A stretch of 64,000 bases of DNA from the NCBI GenBank assembly GCA_019090615.1, contig JAHRVQ010000053.1, positions 1 through 64,000 on the forward strand, read 5' to 3'. The position numbers were made by a program, and so were the translations under genes. The notes under the pieces were generated by a model that did no database searches, was not told the origin of the DNA, and saw nothing but the letters and a program-made list of their open reading frames with translations. This DNA comes from Pseudomonadales bacterium. Its GTDB lineage: Bacteria > Pseudomonadota > Gammaproteobacteria > Pseudomonadales > Azotimanducaceae. Below, one piece after another: positions 1-14,124 of the stretch. Within the stretch, counting starts at the first letter, position 1. Every line of letters starts with the position of its first letter.

Positions 1-610
1 GCGGTGGGCATATAAGAACAGTGGCTACAGACGGCCATAGATTAGCAATGTGTCGCTTTAGCCTTGAAGAAGAGAGTGAACTACGGCAGGTCATAGTACC
101 CAGAAAAGGTGTACAGGAAATTCAAAGGTTACTCAACGAGCTATCAGGTGAGGTAAATATTTCGATTAGTCTAAACCATATTTGTGCTGAATCTGAAGAG
201 TTCGTATTGACCTCAAAGTTGGTTGACGGTCGGTTTCCAGATTATGATCGAGTAATTCCTAAGAATGGCGATAAGCTTGTCCTGATTGATAGGCTAGAAT
301 TCAAGCAAGCGCTTAACCGGATTGCGATTTTGTCTAACGAAAAATTTCGCGGTATTCGGGCAAATTTTTCTTCTGGTCAGCTTACTTTGTCAGCAAATAA
401 TCCAGAACAGGAAGAAGCAGAGGAAACCATTGTCGTGGATTATGAAGGACAGAATATTGAAATTGGTTTTAATGTTGTTTATTTGCAAGATGTATTGAGT
501 GTTATAGAAGGCGATAAGGTACGCATCGTGCTTCATGATGGCAATAGTAGCGTACTGCTAGAAGAACCCGAAGAAGATAACTCAGTGTATGTGGTTATGC
601 CTATGAAGCT

Positions 611-614
<4 letters not shown>
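1..614 (+). CDS. dnaN: DNA polymerase III beta subunit (sliding clamp), 5'-truncated
   Basis: The window begins inside this gene. The reading frame is open from base 3 and runs to TGA at 612-614, giving about the last 204 residues. The clamp motif TVATDGHRLA lies near the left edge and the protein ends in VVMPMKL, like the MPMRL end of E. coli DnaN, so domains 2 and 3 are complete. The ring-shaped dimer encircles DNA and tethers Pol III and other clamp-binding proteins. Its stop overlaps the recF start (ATGA), as in the conserved dnaA-dnaN-recF-gyrB operon. dnaA and oriC should lie just upstream, outside the window. Confidence 0.97.
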
Positions 615-4121
<3,507 letters not shown>

Positions 4122-4125
4122 AAAT

Positions 4126-4148
4126 AATACCCTACTTTGTAGGGTATT
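4126..4148. terminator. Bidirectional terminator between gyrB and gmhB
   Basis: Inverted repeat AATACCCTAC / GTAGGGTATT (10 bp arms at 4126-4135 and 4139-4148) with loop TTT. It begins five bases after the gyrB stop and overlaps the stop of the convergent gmhB gene. An A-rich run lies on the left, giving a U-tract in minus-strand transcripts. The plus-strand U-tract is short. Confidence 0.7.
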
Positions 4149-4671
4149 TGATATAACTGACGGCAAATGCGTATAAGTTATCAAATACTTTAATATCTTG
4201 ATCAATTAGTTTTTGAGTTTTTAGACCGTTGCCAGTTTTAACAAGGATTGGCTCGCAGCCCATGGATGTAGCGGCTTGTATATCCTTTAGCGAGTCACCG
4301 ACAAAAGGTTGACCCTTTAAGGATTCGCGGCTGTGTGCAGCTATTTTTTCCAATAAACCTGTGCCTGGTTTGCGACACAGGCAATTGGCAAGAGGATGAT
4401 GCGGGCAAAAGTAGATGCGTGTTATTGTTCCACCAATATCTGACAGCATCGCTTCTAATTTATTATGCATCGAAGTTAAATCATCGAGGTTAAATAATTT
4501 CCTGCTTAGGCCTGCTTGATTAGTGGCAATATAGATGTGAAACCCAGCCTGGGATAACATTGATATTGCCTCCAGACTTCCTGGTATCGGGACCCATTCC
4601 TTTGCGGACTTGATATAGCTACTCGAATCAACATTGATGACGCCGTCTCTATCCAGGATTACCAGTGGCAT
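4132..4671 (-). CDS. gmhB: HAD phosphatase, D-glycero-D-manno-heptose 1,7-bisphosphate phosphatase
   Basis: A 179-aa HAD-superfamily phosphatase predicted to remove the C7 phosphate from heptose bisphosphate in ADP-heptose synthesis for LPS. The catalytic DxD is in LDRDGVIN at the N-terminus. The zinc-binding loop typical of GmhB is present (CPHHPLANCLCRKPGTG). A later GDSLKDIQAA supplies the last HAD motif. It sits 14 bp after glyS on the same strand, and a gmhB homologue also lies near gyrB in Pseudomonas. The related histidinol-phosphate phosphatases share this fold, so substrate assignment rests on the zinc loop and length. Confidence 0.88.
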   Translation of the reverse strand: MPLVILDRDGVINVDSSSYIKSAKEWVPIPGSLEAISMLSQAGFHIYIATNQAGLSRKLFNLDDLTSMHNKLEAMLSDIGGTITRIYFCPHHPLANCLCRKPGTGLLEKIAAHSRESLKGQPFVGDSLKDIQAATSMGCEPILVKTGNGLKTQKLIDQDIKVFDNLYAFAVSYIKYPTK

Positions 4672-4685
4672 TTTTGCCTCATGAA

Positions 4686-6743
4686 TTATTGTAAAACAGT
4701 GAGATCAGCAACAGACAGAAATAGTTCTTTTATCTTGGCCATGGTTGCCAGTCGGTTGTTCTTTAGTTTCTCTTCTTTTGACATCACCATGACGTCGTTG
4801 AAGTATTGTTCTATATCAGCTTGTATTGTGGCGAGTACTAGCAGTTGTTGACGAAAATCTGCTGTTTTGGTTAGTTGTAGCCTGGTGTGTTCAATAGCAT
4901 TTGCTAGGCGTGATTCGGCTTCTTCGACAAATAATTTAGGACTTACTACTGATAGCTCGCTAATTGTTACCTTTTTTAGGATATTGGCGATGCGTTTATT
5001 TGTTGCAATTAAGTCCAGGAATTCGCTTTCAGATTTCAGTTGGTCGAGAATGCCGACACTTAGATGGGTTTCGTAGAGATTGGTGATTGGTTTTGTTGAA
5101 AGCCTTATAGCGTTGAATGTGTCTTGATTTATCCCCTGTTCCTGGTACCAGGTGCCTAACCTCATGATGAAGTACTCGACGACATTTTCGCTCTGAAAAT
5201 CTTGACCGTGGATCGAGTTTGAATGTTCTATTAGGGTTTTGATATTGATGGGAAGTTTGTTTTCGATACAAATTCTAATGACGCCTAAGGTTTGGCGGCG
5301 TATGGCATAGGGGTCTCTAGAGCCTGTTGGCGGCTGGTCGATTCCAAATAGGCCGGTGATAGTATCGATCTTATCAGCGATAGCAACGCATTGGCCGGTC
5401 AGGGTGGAGGGCAGGTTTGCGCCAGAGGCCGTGGGTTTATAATGCTCAGCGATTGCGTTACAAACTTCCGCAGGCTCGTTATCGTGTTCGGCATAATAAC
5501 CACCCATGAGACCTTGCAGATCCGTGAATTCGCCAACCATAGCGCTTACAAGGTCACTTTTGCAAAGTAACCCGGCCCGCTCAGCGTGTGCTGGATTGGC
5601 ACCAATATCCCGGGCGATAAAGCCTGCCACCTTGGCAATGCGTTGTGCTTTGTCAAAGTAGGTGCCTAGTTTTGATTGGAAAATAATTTCTTTAAGCCGA
5701 TCCAAATTGGTTGCCAGGCTGGATTGTTTATCTTTATTAAAGAAAAATACCGCGTCTGACAAGCGCGGCGCAATTACCCGTTCGTTACCTTGTATGACGG
5801 ATGCCGGATTATTACTTTCGATGTTTGCTATGGTTATAAATTTTGGCAGCAATTTGTTACTTTTGTCCACCATATGAAAATATCGCTGGTGAGATTTCAT
5901 TGCTGAGATTAATGCTTCTTCGGGTATTTCTAAAAATGTTGAATTAAAACTACCGACTAAAGCCACTGGCCATTCTACCAGTGAAGTTACTTCATCCAGT
6001 AAATCCTCATCGAGTACAACTGTAGCTGAATTTGTCTGGCTTATAATTTCTAATTGATTGCGAATAAGCTGTTTTCTGGCTTCAAAACCGACAACTACTT
6101 TGCCTTTCAATAAACATGAGGTGTAATCTTGTGCTGAGGGTATTGTTATCAGTCCATTAGACATGAAGCGATGGCCCTGGGACAAATTTGACGATTGAAT
6201 ACCGAATGCTTTTGCAGGCAGGATCTCAGTCCCGTAAATTGCCACTAGCCAATGGACTGGTCTGACGAATTCTGCCCTTTTTGCTCCCCAGCGCATTTTT
6301 CGGTCTATGGGCAGTTTTGCAAGACTTGCGCTGATGAGTTCATCGATCAGACTGTTTAAATGAATACCGGGTTGTTGATCACGGTAGACAAGCCAGGCGC
6401 CTTTTTTAGTTTCCATTGTGTCGAGTGAGGAGATATCTTCTACATTACAACTACGCATAAATCCTAATGCAGCTTTACTTGGGTTGCCTTCCTCATCATA
6501 GGCCTTATCAATAGCTGGGCCGCGTTTTTCAACGTTTTGATCAGGTTGTCGGTCTGCCAATTCTACGACTTCTAATGCTAATCGCCTGGGCGTTGCGTAA
6601 CAGATGACTTGCCGAAAGCTTAGCCGGGCATCTTTTAGCGCCTGTTCGAAGTTTTTGCCGAAGCTGTTCATCATCCGAGATAGGTTTTTTGGCGGTAATT
6701 CTTCAGTGCCTATTTCTATGAGTAAGTTGTTATGCCTGGACAT
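4686..6743 (-). CDS. glyS: Glycyl-tRNA synthetase beta subunit
   Basis: 685-aa tRNA-recognition subunit of the alpha2-beta2 bacterial glycyl-tRNA synthetase. The N-terminus [13 protein letters not shown] is the family hallmark, and the C-terminal part is the anticodon-binding region. The length matches the E. coli protein (689 aa). Its start overlaps the end of glyQ by 14 bases, so the two subunits are probably translationally coupled and made in equal amounts. Confidence 0.97.
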   Translation of the reverse strand: MSRHNNLLIEIGTEELPPKNLSRMMNSFGKNFEQALKDARLSFRQVICYATPRRLALEVVELADRQPDQNVEKRGPAIDKAYDEEGNPSKAALGFMRSCNVEDISSLDTMETKKGAWLVYRDQQPGIHLNSLIDELISASLAKLPIDRKMRWGAKRAEFVRPVHWLVAIYGTEILPAKAFGIQSSNLSQGHRFMSNGLITIPSAQDYTSCLLKGKVVVGFEARKQLIRNQLEIISQTNSATVVLDEDLLDEVTSLVEWPVALVGSFNSTFLEIPEEALISAMKSHQRYFHMVDKSNKLLPKFITIANIESNNPASVIQGNERVIAPRLSDAVFFFNKDKQSSLATNLDRLKEIIFQSKLGTYFDKAQRIAKVAGFIARDIGANPAHAERAGLLCKSDLVSAMVGEFTDLQGLMGGYYAEHDNEPAEVCNAIAEHYKPTASGANLPSTLTGQCVAIADKIDTITGLFGIDQPPTGSRDPYAIRRQTLGVIRICIENKLPINIKTLIEHSNSIHGQDFQSENVVEYFIMRLGTWYQEQGINQDTFNAIRLSTKPITNLYETHLSVGILDQLKSESEFLDLIATNKRIANILKKVTISELSVVSPKLFVEEAESRLANAIEHTRLQLTKTADFRQQLLVLATIQADIEQYFNDVMVMSKEEKLKNNRLATMAKIKELFLSVADLTVLQ

Positions 6744-7674
6744 TATTGACCTCTGCTAGATAAATTTCTTTTATCTCCTTGTCTGCGAGGGGCAACCCCA
6801 ATTGCATTCTTGATTCTAGATAAGCGTTGGCGACTTGCCTGGATAAATTTCGGACTTTAAGAATGTACTGTTGGCGTTCGGTGACTGATATTGCCTGACG
6901 GGCATCGAGCAAGTTAAAGATATGTGATGCCTTTATTACGAATTCGTAAGCAGGTAACGGTAAATTTGCGTCCAGCAATCGGAGGGTTTCTGCTTCAAGA
7001 AAATCAAACTGGTTAAATAGTGAGGGTATATTTGCCTGGTCAAAATTGTAGGCCGACATTTCAACTTCATATTGGTGGAAAATATCTGCGTAGGTGACTA
7101 TTTGATCGCCACTATTGCTCCACACAAGTTGCTTAAAGTCTTCAACCCCCTGCAGGTATAACGCTAATCGTTCGAGACCGTAGGTAATTTCTCCGGTAAC
7201 TGGATAGCAAGTTAAACCACCGACCTGTTGGAAATAGGTAAACTGGGTGATTTCCATACCATCCATCCAGACTTCCCAGCCAAGTCCCCAGGCACCTAAG
7301 GTCGGTGACTCCCAATTATCTTCGACGAAACGAATGTCATGTTCCAGAGGATCGATTCCCAGGTGTCTAAGGGAATCGAGATAAAGGTCCTGAATGTTGT
7401 CAGGGGATGGTTTTAAAACCACCTGGAATTGATAATAATATTGATAACGGTTCGGGTTTTCACCATAACGTCCGTCGTTTGGGCGGCGACAGGGCTGTAC
7501 ATAGGCTGCGCGCCAATTTTCTGGGCCGATAGAACGTAGAAAAGTGGCAGGATGAAAAGTACCGGCGCCCATTTCCAGGTCATAGGGCTGGATTAATACG
7601 CAACCCTGGTTTGCCCAATAGTTTTGCAGTGTTAAAATTAGATCCTGGAAGGTAGCACAACTCATGCGGAACAT
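6730..7674 (-). CDS. glyQ: Glycyl-tRNA synthetase alpha subunit
   Basis: Catalytic subunit that activates glycine and charges tRNA-Gly. Class II signature stretches are seen ([36 protein letters not shown]). At 314 aa it is slightly longer than E. coli GlyQ (303 aa). An internal ATG at 7665 (MSCATFQDL) is a possible alternative start, since neither start has a clear Shine-Dalgarno sequence. It leads the glyQ-glyS-gmhB minus-strand operon. Confidence 0.96.
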   Translation of the reverse strand: MFRMSCATFQDLILTLQNYWANQGCVLIQPYDLEMGAGTFHPATFLRSIGPENWRAAYVQPCRRPNDGRYGENPNRYQYYYQFQVVLKPSPDNIQDLYLDSLRHLGIDPLEHDIRFVEDNWESPTLGAWGLGWEVWMDGMEITQFTYFQQVGGLTCYPVTGEITYGLERLALYLQGVEDFKQLVWSNSGDQIVTYADIFHQYEVEMSAYNFDQANIPSLFNQFDFLEAETLRLLDANLPLPAYEFVIKASHIFNLLDARQAISVTERQQYILKVRNLSRQVANAYLESRMQLGLPLADKEIKEIYLAEVNNVQA

Positions 7675-7697
7675 TGCCTGCGGCGAAAAGAAAGCTA

Positions 7698-7703
7698 ATT
7701 ATA
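7698..7703 (-). promoter_or_regulatory. Candidate -10 element for glyQS
   Basis: A perfect TATAAT on the minus strand lies 24 bases upstream of the glyQ ATG. No good -35 hexamer is seen at 16-18 bp spacing, so this rests on the -10 match and its position alone. Confidence 0.4.
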
Positions 7704-7808
7704 CCTCAACAAAAGCGGATAGTTATAAAGCTTCAAACATAAGCGGCTATACGACGTATTGAGATAAGAAGTTTCCAGTTCGTAAATAACAGGGAAATTA
7801 GATATTCA

Positions 7809-7979
7809 ATGAACAATAAGTATCAAAAGCAGTTTCTATTGCAATGTAATTTGGCCCAGGTTCATGGTTTTTTAGAGCAGGGCCTAAAAACGGCTTCTAA
7901 GAAGCGTTTCACTAGTGGTCAAAATAGTGCTCCAGAGAGCGGGCCTTTAAGTACATTGACTTCAGTATTTTACTACTAA
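7809..7979 (+). CDS. Possible 56-aa small protein upstream of lpxL-like gene
   Basis: An ATG-initiated ORF in the 306-bp gap between glyQ and the acyltransferase gene. It starts MNNKYQKQFLLQC and ends SVFYY. Its TAA is one base from the ATG of the acyltransferase gene, an arrangement that would allow translational coupling. The candidate ribosome-binding site (AGGGA) is rather far upstream (about 13 bases). No family is recognised, and no membrane segment or metal motif is visible. It could be a real small gene, a leader peptide, or the tail of a decayed gene. Confidence 0.35.
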   Translation: MNNKYQKQFLLQCNLAQVHGFLEQGLKTASKKRFTSGQNSAPESGPLSTLTSVFYY

Positions 7980-7980
7980 T

Positions 7981-8901
7981 ATGTTCCGGGTATTTTTTCG
8001 CTATTTTTTTCGCTATATGGTCAGCGGTTTTCTATGGTTGCTGGCTGCACTACCTCTGTGTTTGGTTCAGGTAATCGGCACATTGATTGGTATAGTCAAT
8101 TTTCGTTTAGATACCCGATCTGCAAAAGTTACGCGGGAAAATTTGAAATTATGTTATTCGACGCTGCGAGCTGACGAGGTCGAGGATCTGACTCGCAAAT
8201 CTCTAGTCCAGACTGGTCGCACAATAATGGAAACACCGGCTATTTGGCTTAGCCCTTTGTCCCGTTCTCGGCAATGGATATTACGAGTTGAGAATGAAGC
8301 GCTGTTGGATACAGCCATCCGTGAAGGTAAAGGAGTGGTTGTATTGTTACCACATCTGGGAAACTGGGAAATGTTCAATGTTTACTTCGCAACCAGGGGG
8401 AAAATGACGGCGCTTTATCAACCACCTCAGCAGGTACTATTACAGGGCCTGATTCGAGATATTCGTGAAAGGGTAGGTAATGAATTAGTTTCAACCAGTA
8501 TTAAAGGAATTGCCCGATTATATCGGTGTTTAGAGGCGGGTCAGGTGGTGACCATATTGCCTGATCAGGTGCCGTCAACGGGCACCTACGCGACTTTTTT
8601 TAGGCAGCAGGCTTTAACAGATATCCTGGCCAGCAGATTAATCAGCCGAACCGGTGCGACCGCTATCTGTTGTTCGGTGTATCGAGAAAATTCTAGATTT
8701 GTCGTGCGATTTATAGAGGTTGACGAAGGGATATATTCACCGCAAATTGATCAATCTCTGGCGGCCCTGAATAGTACCGTTGAGCGTGCTGTAAGCGGTT
8801 GTATTGATCAATATCAATGGGAATATAAGCGCTTTCGAGAACGTCCGCCTGGGCTGAAAAAACTGTATAAATTTGGTAGAAAAGATGATGTTTATCACTA
8901 G
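7981..8901 (+). CDS. Lipid A biosynthesis acyltransferase (LpxL/HtrB/LpxM family)
   Basis: A 306-aa inner-membrane acyltransferase expected to add a secondary acyl chain to lipid A. An N-terminal hydrophobic segment (about residues 12-38) anchors it. The catalytic HX4E motif is HLGNWE (H125, E130), followed further on by the family's DQVP stretch (PDQVPSTGT). A htrB-type gene also lies close to glyQ in P. aeruginosa. LpxL versus LpxM cannot be decided from sequence reading alone. Confidence 0.88.
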   Translation: MFRVFFRYFFRYMVSGFLWLLAALPLCLVQVIGTLIGIVNFRLDTRSAKVTRENLKLCYSTLRADEVEDLTRKSLVQTGRTIMETPAIWLSPLSRSRQWILRVENEALLDTAIREGKGVVVLLPHLGNWEMFNVYFATRGKMTALYQPPQQVLLQGLIRDIRERVGNELVSTSIKGIARLYRCLEAGQVVTILPDQVPSTGTYATFFRQQALTDILASRLISRTGATAICCSVYRENSRFVVRFIEVDEGIYSPQIDQSLAALNSTVERAVSGCIDQYQWEYKRFRERPPGLKKLYKFGRKDDVYH

Positions 8902-8950
8902 CAAAATAATCTGTTGAGATACAATATTTGAACAGAAAACAGGCTCAGGA

Positions 8951-8969
8951 AAACTATCTACAATAGTTT
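8951..8969. terminator. Weak hairpin between convergent lpxL-like gene and trkH
   Basis: AAACTAT / ATAGTTT inverted repeat with a 5-base loop, in an AT-rich context between two convergent genes. The stem is short and has no GC core, so it is a weak terminator candidate at best. Confidence 0.3.
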
Positions 8970-9024
8970 ATTATTTTGGGACGCGCTTCAATAAATGCGC
9001 TGCATATTGAGGCTGCCAGATAGT

Positions 9025-10473
9025 TTATTTACGCCAGAATAGTGGCGAAAATAATACTAATAGCGTAAATATTTCTAGTCTGCCTAATAACATTGCGAAA
9101 CAGAGTAGCAATTTTGCTGTATCGGTGATGTCATTGTAATGATATGCTACGTCACCCAGGCCAGGGCCAAGATTATTCATGGCTGCCCCAACGGCTGAGA
9201 AGGCGGTAATAAAATCCATGCCATTGGCAACCATTGCCAGGTGCATGAAGAGAAAAACAATAACATAGACTGAGAAAAACCCCCATACAGACTCAATGAC
9301 GTTATTGGGTACTGGCCGCCGACTTATTTTTATAGGAAAAATAGCGTTAGGGTGTATTAGCCGGCTTATTTCTCTTATCCCTTGTTTCATTATTAACATG
9401 ACCCGCATGATTTTTAGACCGCCACCTGTGGACCCCGCGCAGGCCCCAGCGAAAGCGCCAAAAAAAATCAAATTCGGTAATATACTGGGCCATTGGCTAA
9501 AGTCTGCAGTGGCGAAGCCAGTAGTGGTGAAGATTGATACTACCTCAAAAAGTGCATATCGAATGGCGGTAGGAAGATCATAGATACTATTTGCAACAAG
9601 TATTGCTGTTACGGTGATACTGGCGATAGCTAGAACTCTTAAATAGAAAACCACTTCATCATCCTGGAAGTAGTGAAAAATCGCCCTTTCTTTGAAAGCA
9701 AAAAAATGCAGACTGAAATTGATACCAGACACAATCATAAAAAAAATGGCGACCGATTCGATGGCCGGTGAATTAAAAAAGCCAATACTTTGATCGTGGG
9801 TCGAAAACCCGCCTATTGCGACGGTAGAAAAACTATGACAAATCGCATCAAAAACCGTCATACCTGCAAGCCAATAGGCGATAGCACAACTGGCAGTGAG
9901 TAGCAGGTAGATTTGCCATAGCGCTACAGCAGTTTGCTTTATCCTTGGTGTTAGTTTGCTATCTTTAACCGGCCCTGGTGTTTCTGCTCGATATAGTTGC
10001 ATGCCGCCGATACCCAACATTGGTAGTATGGCGACTGCTAATACGATGATACCCATGCCACCTAGCCACTGGAGTTGTTGGCGATAGAATAATATTGATT
10101 TTGGTAGGTCATCTAACTGAGTGATTACTGTTGCGCCAGTTGTTGTTAGTGCGGAAAATGACTCGAATAATGCATTTGGCCAACTAAGTGCTATGCCTTC
10201 TTCTAGTACCAGTGGAATGGCGCCTACGCAGCCAAGAGCGACATAAAGCAGCACCGTTACCAAAAACCCGTCCTTGATCTTCATGTCGGTGTTTTTTTTA
10301 CGGAACACTAGCCAAAGGGCCATGCCACTAATCAGTGTAATAAAAAAAGTATTAGTGAATATTGTTGATGTGCCATCATCGTAGAGCCAGGAGACAAATG
10401 CGGGTGGTAGCATAGTGAAACTGAACATCATCAGTAACCCACCCAATACTCGAATCGCGATATGGAAACGCAT
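9025..10473 (-). CDS. trkH: Trk potassium uptake protein, channel subunit TrkH
   Basis: 482-aa polytopic inner-membrane protein forming the K+-conducting pore gated by TrkA. It has many hydrophobic segments and four pore-loop stretches (around ALTTTGATV, STVAIGGFST, FTTTGFATAD and SAVGAAMNNLGPG) that form the selectivity filter. The length matches E. coli TrkH (483 aa). It begins three bases after trkA, so the channel and its gating subunit are co-transcribed at the end of the def-fmt-rsmB-trkA-trkH operon. Confidence 0.95.
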   Translation of the reverse strand: MRFHIAIRVLGGLLMMFSFTMLPPAFVSWLYDDGTSTIFTNTFFITLISGMALWLVFRKKNTDMKIKDGFLVTVLLYVALGCVGAIPLVLEEGIALSWPNALFESFSALTTTGATVITQLDDLPKSILFYRQQLQWLGGMGIIVLAVAILPMLGIGGMQLYRAETPGPVKDSKLTPRIKQTAVALWQIYLLLTASCAIAYWLAGMTVFDAICHSFSTVAIGGFSTHDQSIGFFNSPAIESVAIFFMIVSGINFSLHFFAFKERAIFHYFQDDEVVFYLRVLAIASITVTAILVANSIYDLPTAIRYALFEVVSIFTTTGFATADFSQWPSILPNLIFFGAFAGACAGSTGGGLKIMRVMLIMKQGIREISRLIHPNAIFPIKISRRPVPNNVIESVWGFFSVYVIVFLFMHLAMVANGMDFITAFSAVGAAMNNLGPGLGDVAYHYNDITDTAKLLLCFAMLLGRLEIFTLLVLFSPLFWRK

Positions 10474-10476
10474 AAT

Positions 10477-11850
10477 CTAGAAAAAACTCAGTGGCGCCTG
10501 AAAAATCTTTTCAACTTCAGAAATTCGGCTTTTATCTACAAGAAAAAGGATGAGATGGTCGTCAGGTTCGACGATTATGTCATCGTGTGCGATGATTACC
10601 TGGTTGCCCCTGACAATTGCACCAATGTTTGCACCAGTGGGAAGTTCGATACTTTCCAGGGTGCGACCAATCACCTTCGAACTTTTTTTATCTCCATGTG
10701 CTATAGCTTCGATAGCTTCAGCTGCACCACGTCTCAGAGAATGAACTTTAACAACATCGCCACGTCGGATATGGGTTAATATCGAACCTAGTGTTGCCTG
10801 CTGTGGCGATATGGCGATGTCAATATCACTGCCTTCAATCAGGTCTACATAAGCTGGGTTATTGATTAAGGTAATAACTTTTCTTGCCCCCAGACTTTTC
10901 GCCAGCATAGAAGACATGATGTTGGCTTCATCATCATTGGTTACTGCACAAAATACGTCAGTTTCTTCGATATTTTCTTCAAGTAACAGGTCACGATCGG
11001 AAGCGTTTCCAGCCAGCACTATAGCGCGGTCAAGTGTTTCCGAAAGGGTATAACAACGCTCTTTACTGCGCTCGATGACACGCACGCCATATCTGCGCTC
11101 AAGTACCTTGGCAAGTCCCTGACCGATATGACCGCCACCGGCAATGATCAATCGCCGATTGGGTCGTTCAGTACGCCGCATTTCGCTCATTACTGCCTGT
11201 ATATTTTCAGCTGCAGCAATGAAGAATACTTCATCATCTGCCTCTATAATGGTGTTTCCCTCAGGAATGATGGGTCTGTTACGGCGAAAAATTGCTGCTA
11301 CGCGGGTATCGATTGTTGGCATATGTTGTCGCAGGTAACGTAATTCCTGGTCCACTAAAGGGCCGCCATAGTGGGCTTTGATACCCACTAGCTGTACTTG
11401 TCCTGAAGCGAAATCCATGACCTGCAAAGCGCCGGGGTTGTCGATCAGTCGGCAGATATCGTCGGTAACTATTTTTTCCGGGTTTACAATGAAGTCTACA
11501 GGCATTGCTTCATTGCGGAAAATACTTTGGTGTTCAAGATAGGCACTGGAGCGGATGCGAGCAATTTTTGTTGGTGTATGAAAAACCGTATAAGCAACCT
11601 GACAGGCGACCATATTCACCTCGTCACTATTGGTGACTGCGATCAACATGTCAGCGTCTTCCGCACCGGCGGTTCTTAAAACATCTGGATGAGACCCCAT
11701 ACCACGCACGGTTCTAATATCAAATCGATCCTGTAGGTCGCGTAGCCGGTCTGCATCATGATCTACTACAGTAATATCGCTGGCTTCCTGTGTTAGGTTC
11801 TGGGCCAGATTGCCACCCACTTCACCGGCGCCGAGAATGATAATTTTCAT
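10477..11850 (-). CDS. trkA: Trk potassium uptake system, NAD-binding gating subunit TrkA
   Basis: 457-aa cytoplasmic regulator with two tandem RCK modules. The first Rossmann motif is [10 protein letters not shown] at the N-terminus and the second is [10 protein letters not shown] near residue 235. Each is followed by a TrkA_C domain (the second around [19 protein letters not shown]). It binds NAD(H) and ATP/ADP and controls TrkH opening. Its ATG overlaps the rsmB stop by four bases. Confidence 0.97.
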   Translation of the reverse strand: MKIIILGAGEVGGNLAQNLTQEASDITVVDHDADRLRDLQDRFDIRTVRGMGSHPDVLRTAGAEDADMLIAVTNSDEVNMVACQVAYTVFHTPTKIARIRSSAYLEHQSIFRNEAMPVDFIVNPEKIVTDDICRLIDNPGALQVMDFASGQVQLVGIKAHYGGPLVDQELRYLRQHMPTIDTRVAAIFRRNRPIIPEGNTIIEADDEVFFIAAAENIQAVMSEMRRTERPNRRLIIAGGGHIGQGLAKVLERRYGVRVIERSKERCYTLSETLDRAIVLAGNASDRDLLLEENIEETDVFCAVTNDDEANIMSSMLAKSLGARKVITLINNPAYVDLIEGSDIDIAISPQQATLGSILTHIRRGDVVKVHSLRRGAAEAIEAIAHGDKKSSKVIGRTLESIELPTGANIGAIVRGNQVIIAHDDIIVEPDDHLILFLVDKSRISEVEKIFQAPLSFF

Positions 11851-13115
11851 ACTGCCTGTTTCTTTAATCTGGCATAGAAAAAGCCATCAGTGCTTTCTCT
11901 ACTAGGTAAAATTTGAACGCCAGAGTTGGTTTTATAACCCCATTGTGCGTCGATAGACAATACCACTGCGGAATCGTTATTCGCAATAAATGCAGCGATT
12001 ACATTTTCGTTTTCTGCCGGTAGTATTGAACAGGTAGAATAAATGAGTTCACCGTCATTATTGAGCAGTTTCCAGGCGCTCTGCAACAATGTTAGCTGAG
12101 TTATTGCAAGATTTTTGATGTCAGATTCACGTCGTAATAGTTTTATATCTGGGTGACGACGTATTATGCCCGTAGCGGAACAGGGAGCATCTAACAGGAT
12201 CCTGTCATAGCCGTCGTTACTGGTATGAGATTCAAGGCCGTCATTAGAAACAATACATTGATACTTTAGTCGGTTAAGGTTTTCGTGTATTTTTTGTAGG
12301 CGACGATTGTCAATGTCGATTGCTGTTAAGGTGATGTTTTGTGCCTGTTCTAAAATATGGCAGGTTTTGCCGCCCGGTGCCGCACAGGCGTCCAGGATAC
12401 GATTGCCTGGAGATATGTTGAGTAACGTTGCTGCAATTTGTGATGCTTCGTCCTGGACGCTGACCAATCCGTCCTTAAAGCCTGGTAGTTCATCAACCTG
12501 TATTGGGGTTTCCAGGTACAAGGCGCTATTAGTGATGGTGCCTGAAGAAGAATTAATATTTTGTTCCTTCAATAACATTTGATAGTCATCTCGACTGATT
12601 CTCGACAAATTGACTCTTAGGGTCATAGGCGCCTGGTGATTGTTGGCGCTAAGAATTTGCTCAATGTATTGCGGGAAATGTTGTTTGATTTGATGCAATA
12701 ACCATGGGGGATGATTGGAACTGATTGCTTCGTCTTGCTGTGACTGTGCGGTGAGTTTAGCCTGGTTGCGGATGTAGTTACGTAATACGCCGTTAAGCAG
12801 ACCTTTGGCCCAGTGTTTTTTCATTAGCATAGTGGTTTCAACCACAGCGTTAACACTGGTATGTGATGGACGTCTCAGGTGACTGATACTATATAGACCG
12901 GCAAGTAATAATATGTGCAGGTCTTGATGTTTTTTTGCTAGTGGTTTATTCAGCAGTTGAGCGAGATAAAATTCAAGCTCATAATAATGACGGATGACGC
13001 CATAACAGATTTGTTTCGTTAGCGGCGAATTAGTCTTAGAAAAGCTGGCGTCCAGGCTGCGGCCCTTATGCAGAACAGCATTCAGTATTTGGGTTGTGGC
13101 GAGATATTCCTGCAT
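11847..13115 (-). CDS. rsmB: 16S rRNA m5C967 methyltransferase RsmB
   Basis: 422-aa SAM-dependent enzyme that methylates C967 of 16S rRNA. An N-terminal NusB-like helical domain (about residues 1-140) precedes the methyltransferase fold. The SAM motif is [10 protein letters not shown]. Motif IV is [15 protein letters not shown], and the catalytic cysteine is in [11 protein letters not shown]. The sequence and the rsmB-fmt-def neighbourhood both match the Sun/RsmB family. Three 15-bp tandem repeats fill the space between its start and the fmt stop. Confidence 0.95.
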   Translation of the reverse strand: MQEYLATTQILNAVLHKGRSLDASFSKTNSPLTKQICYGVIRHYYELEFYLAQLLNKPLAKKHQDLHILLLAGLYSISHLRRPSHTSVNAVVETTMLMKKHWAKGLLNGVLRNYIRNQAKLTAQSQQDEAISSNHPPWLLHQIKQHFPQYIEQILSANNHQAPMTLRVNLSRISRDDYQMLLKEQNINSSSGTITNSALYLETPIQVDELPGFKDGLVSVQDEASQIAATLLNISPGNRILDACAAPGGKTCHILEQAQNITLTAIDIDNRRLQKIHENLNRLKYQCIVSNDGLESHTSNDGYDRILLDAPCSATGIIRRHPDIKLLRRESDIKNLAITQLTLLQSAWKLLNNDGELIYSTCSILPAENENVIAAFIANNDSAVVLSIDAQWGYKTNSGVQILPSRESTDGFFYARLKKQAV

Positions 13116-13131
13116 GGTATTAACCGTTATA

Positions 13132-13176
13132 GTTGGCTATATGATGGTTGGCTATATGATGGTTGGCTACATGAAT
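13132..13176. repeat. 15-bp tandem repeat x3 at the fmt/rsmB junction
   Basis: Unit GTTGGCTATATGATG occurs at 13132-13146 and 13147-13161, then as GTTGGCTACATGAAT at 13162-13176. The third copy contains the fmt stop codon, so the array fills most of the fmt-rsmB spacer. Confidence 0.9.
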
Positions 13177-14114
13177 TTCGCACCAGGAAAGACGATATCC
13201 GTGCGGGCATTCAGGATATCAGCTCCGGTTAATATACTGCCTTTGCCAATAGGCAGTTGTATTTCCTTGAGCAGCAAATTGCCAGTGCCGCAGGTTACCA
13301 GAACACCCTGCTTGCTTACCCTGATTATTTCACCACTTGATGAGTTTTTGATTGAATCCTGGTCTGTTTGTGGCAGGGCTTTGCGTATTTTGACCCGCAA
13401 TTCGCCGAGGAAAGAAAAACTGATAGGGTCAGGGTTAAATGCTCGGATTTCTCGATCCAGTTCGGTAGCGGGTTTTTGCCAATTACACTGGGCTTCATGC
13501 TTGTTGATTTTATGGGCATAAGTGGTGCCTGCATCGGGCTGGGCGATGGCTTCTATGGTGGATATTTGATCGATTACGTCTATCAGGCGTAATAAACCTG
13601 TTTCGGCCAATTTTAAGCTGAGCGTATGCGTAGTATCTGTTGCTTGAATTGGAATAGTTTGGCTGGCTAGTATATCGCCGGTATCGAGACCCTTATCCAT
13701 CTGCATGATGCAGATACCCGTTTCAGTGTCACCGGCCAGGATTGATCTTTGTATTGGGGCCGCGCCCCGCCAGCGAGGTAAAATAGATGCGTGTACATTG
13801 ATACAGCCATAGGTTGGTATATTAAGTAATTTTGAACTTAGGATTTGTCCGTAGGCGACGACAATTATTAAATCTACTTTAAATTCTTCGATATGCTCAG
13901 CGCTAAGTTTGGCGGGTTGTATTAAGGGGATGTTAGTTGCGTTGGCAATACGCTTGACGCTACTGGGTATTGCCTTTTTACCCCTTTTGCCTGGTTTATC
14001 GGGCTGGGTAATTACCCCAACAATGTTGAGCTCCGGTTTGGTAGTCACATAATCGAGCAGCCCCTTTAGATGTTGTGCAGCGAAATCAGGTGTACCGGCA
14101 AACAAAATATTCAA
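13167..14114 (-). CDS. fmt: Methionyl-tRNA formyltransferase
   Basis: Formylates initiator Met-tRNA using 10-formyl-THF. I place the start at TTG 14114 (NILFAGTPDFAAQHL follows) because AAGGA lies seven bases upstream and the product is then 315 aa, the E. coli length. The longer in-frame ORF would overlap def heavily. Catalytic stretch CINVHASILPRWRGAAPIQ and the GDTETGICIMQMDKGLDTGD loop are intact. The ribosome-binding site lies within the 10-bp gap after def, indicating tight coupling of formylation and deformylation genes. Confidence 0.96.
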   Translation of the reverse strand: MNILFAGTPDFAAQHLKGLLDYVTTKPELNIVGVITQPDKPGKRGKKAIPSSVKRIANATNIPLIQPAKLSAEHIEEFKVDLIIVVAYGQILSSKLLNIPTYGCINVHASILPRWRGAAPIQRSILAGDTETGICIMQMDKGLDTGDILASQTIPIQATDTTHTLSLKLAETGLLRLIDVIDQISTIEAIAQPDAGTTYAHKINKHEAQCNWQKPATELDREIRAFNPDPISFSFLGELRVKIRKALPQTDQDSIKNSSSGEIIRVSKQGVLVTCGTGNLLLKEIQLPIGKGSILTGADILNARTDIVFPGAKFM

Positions 14115-14124
14115 TCTATATTCC

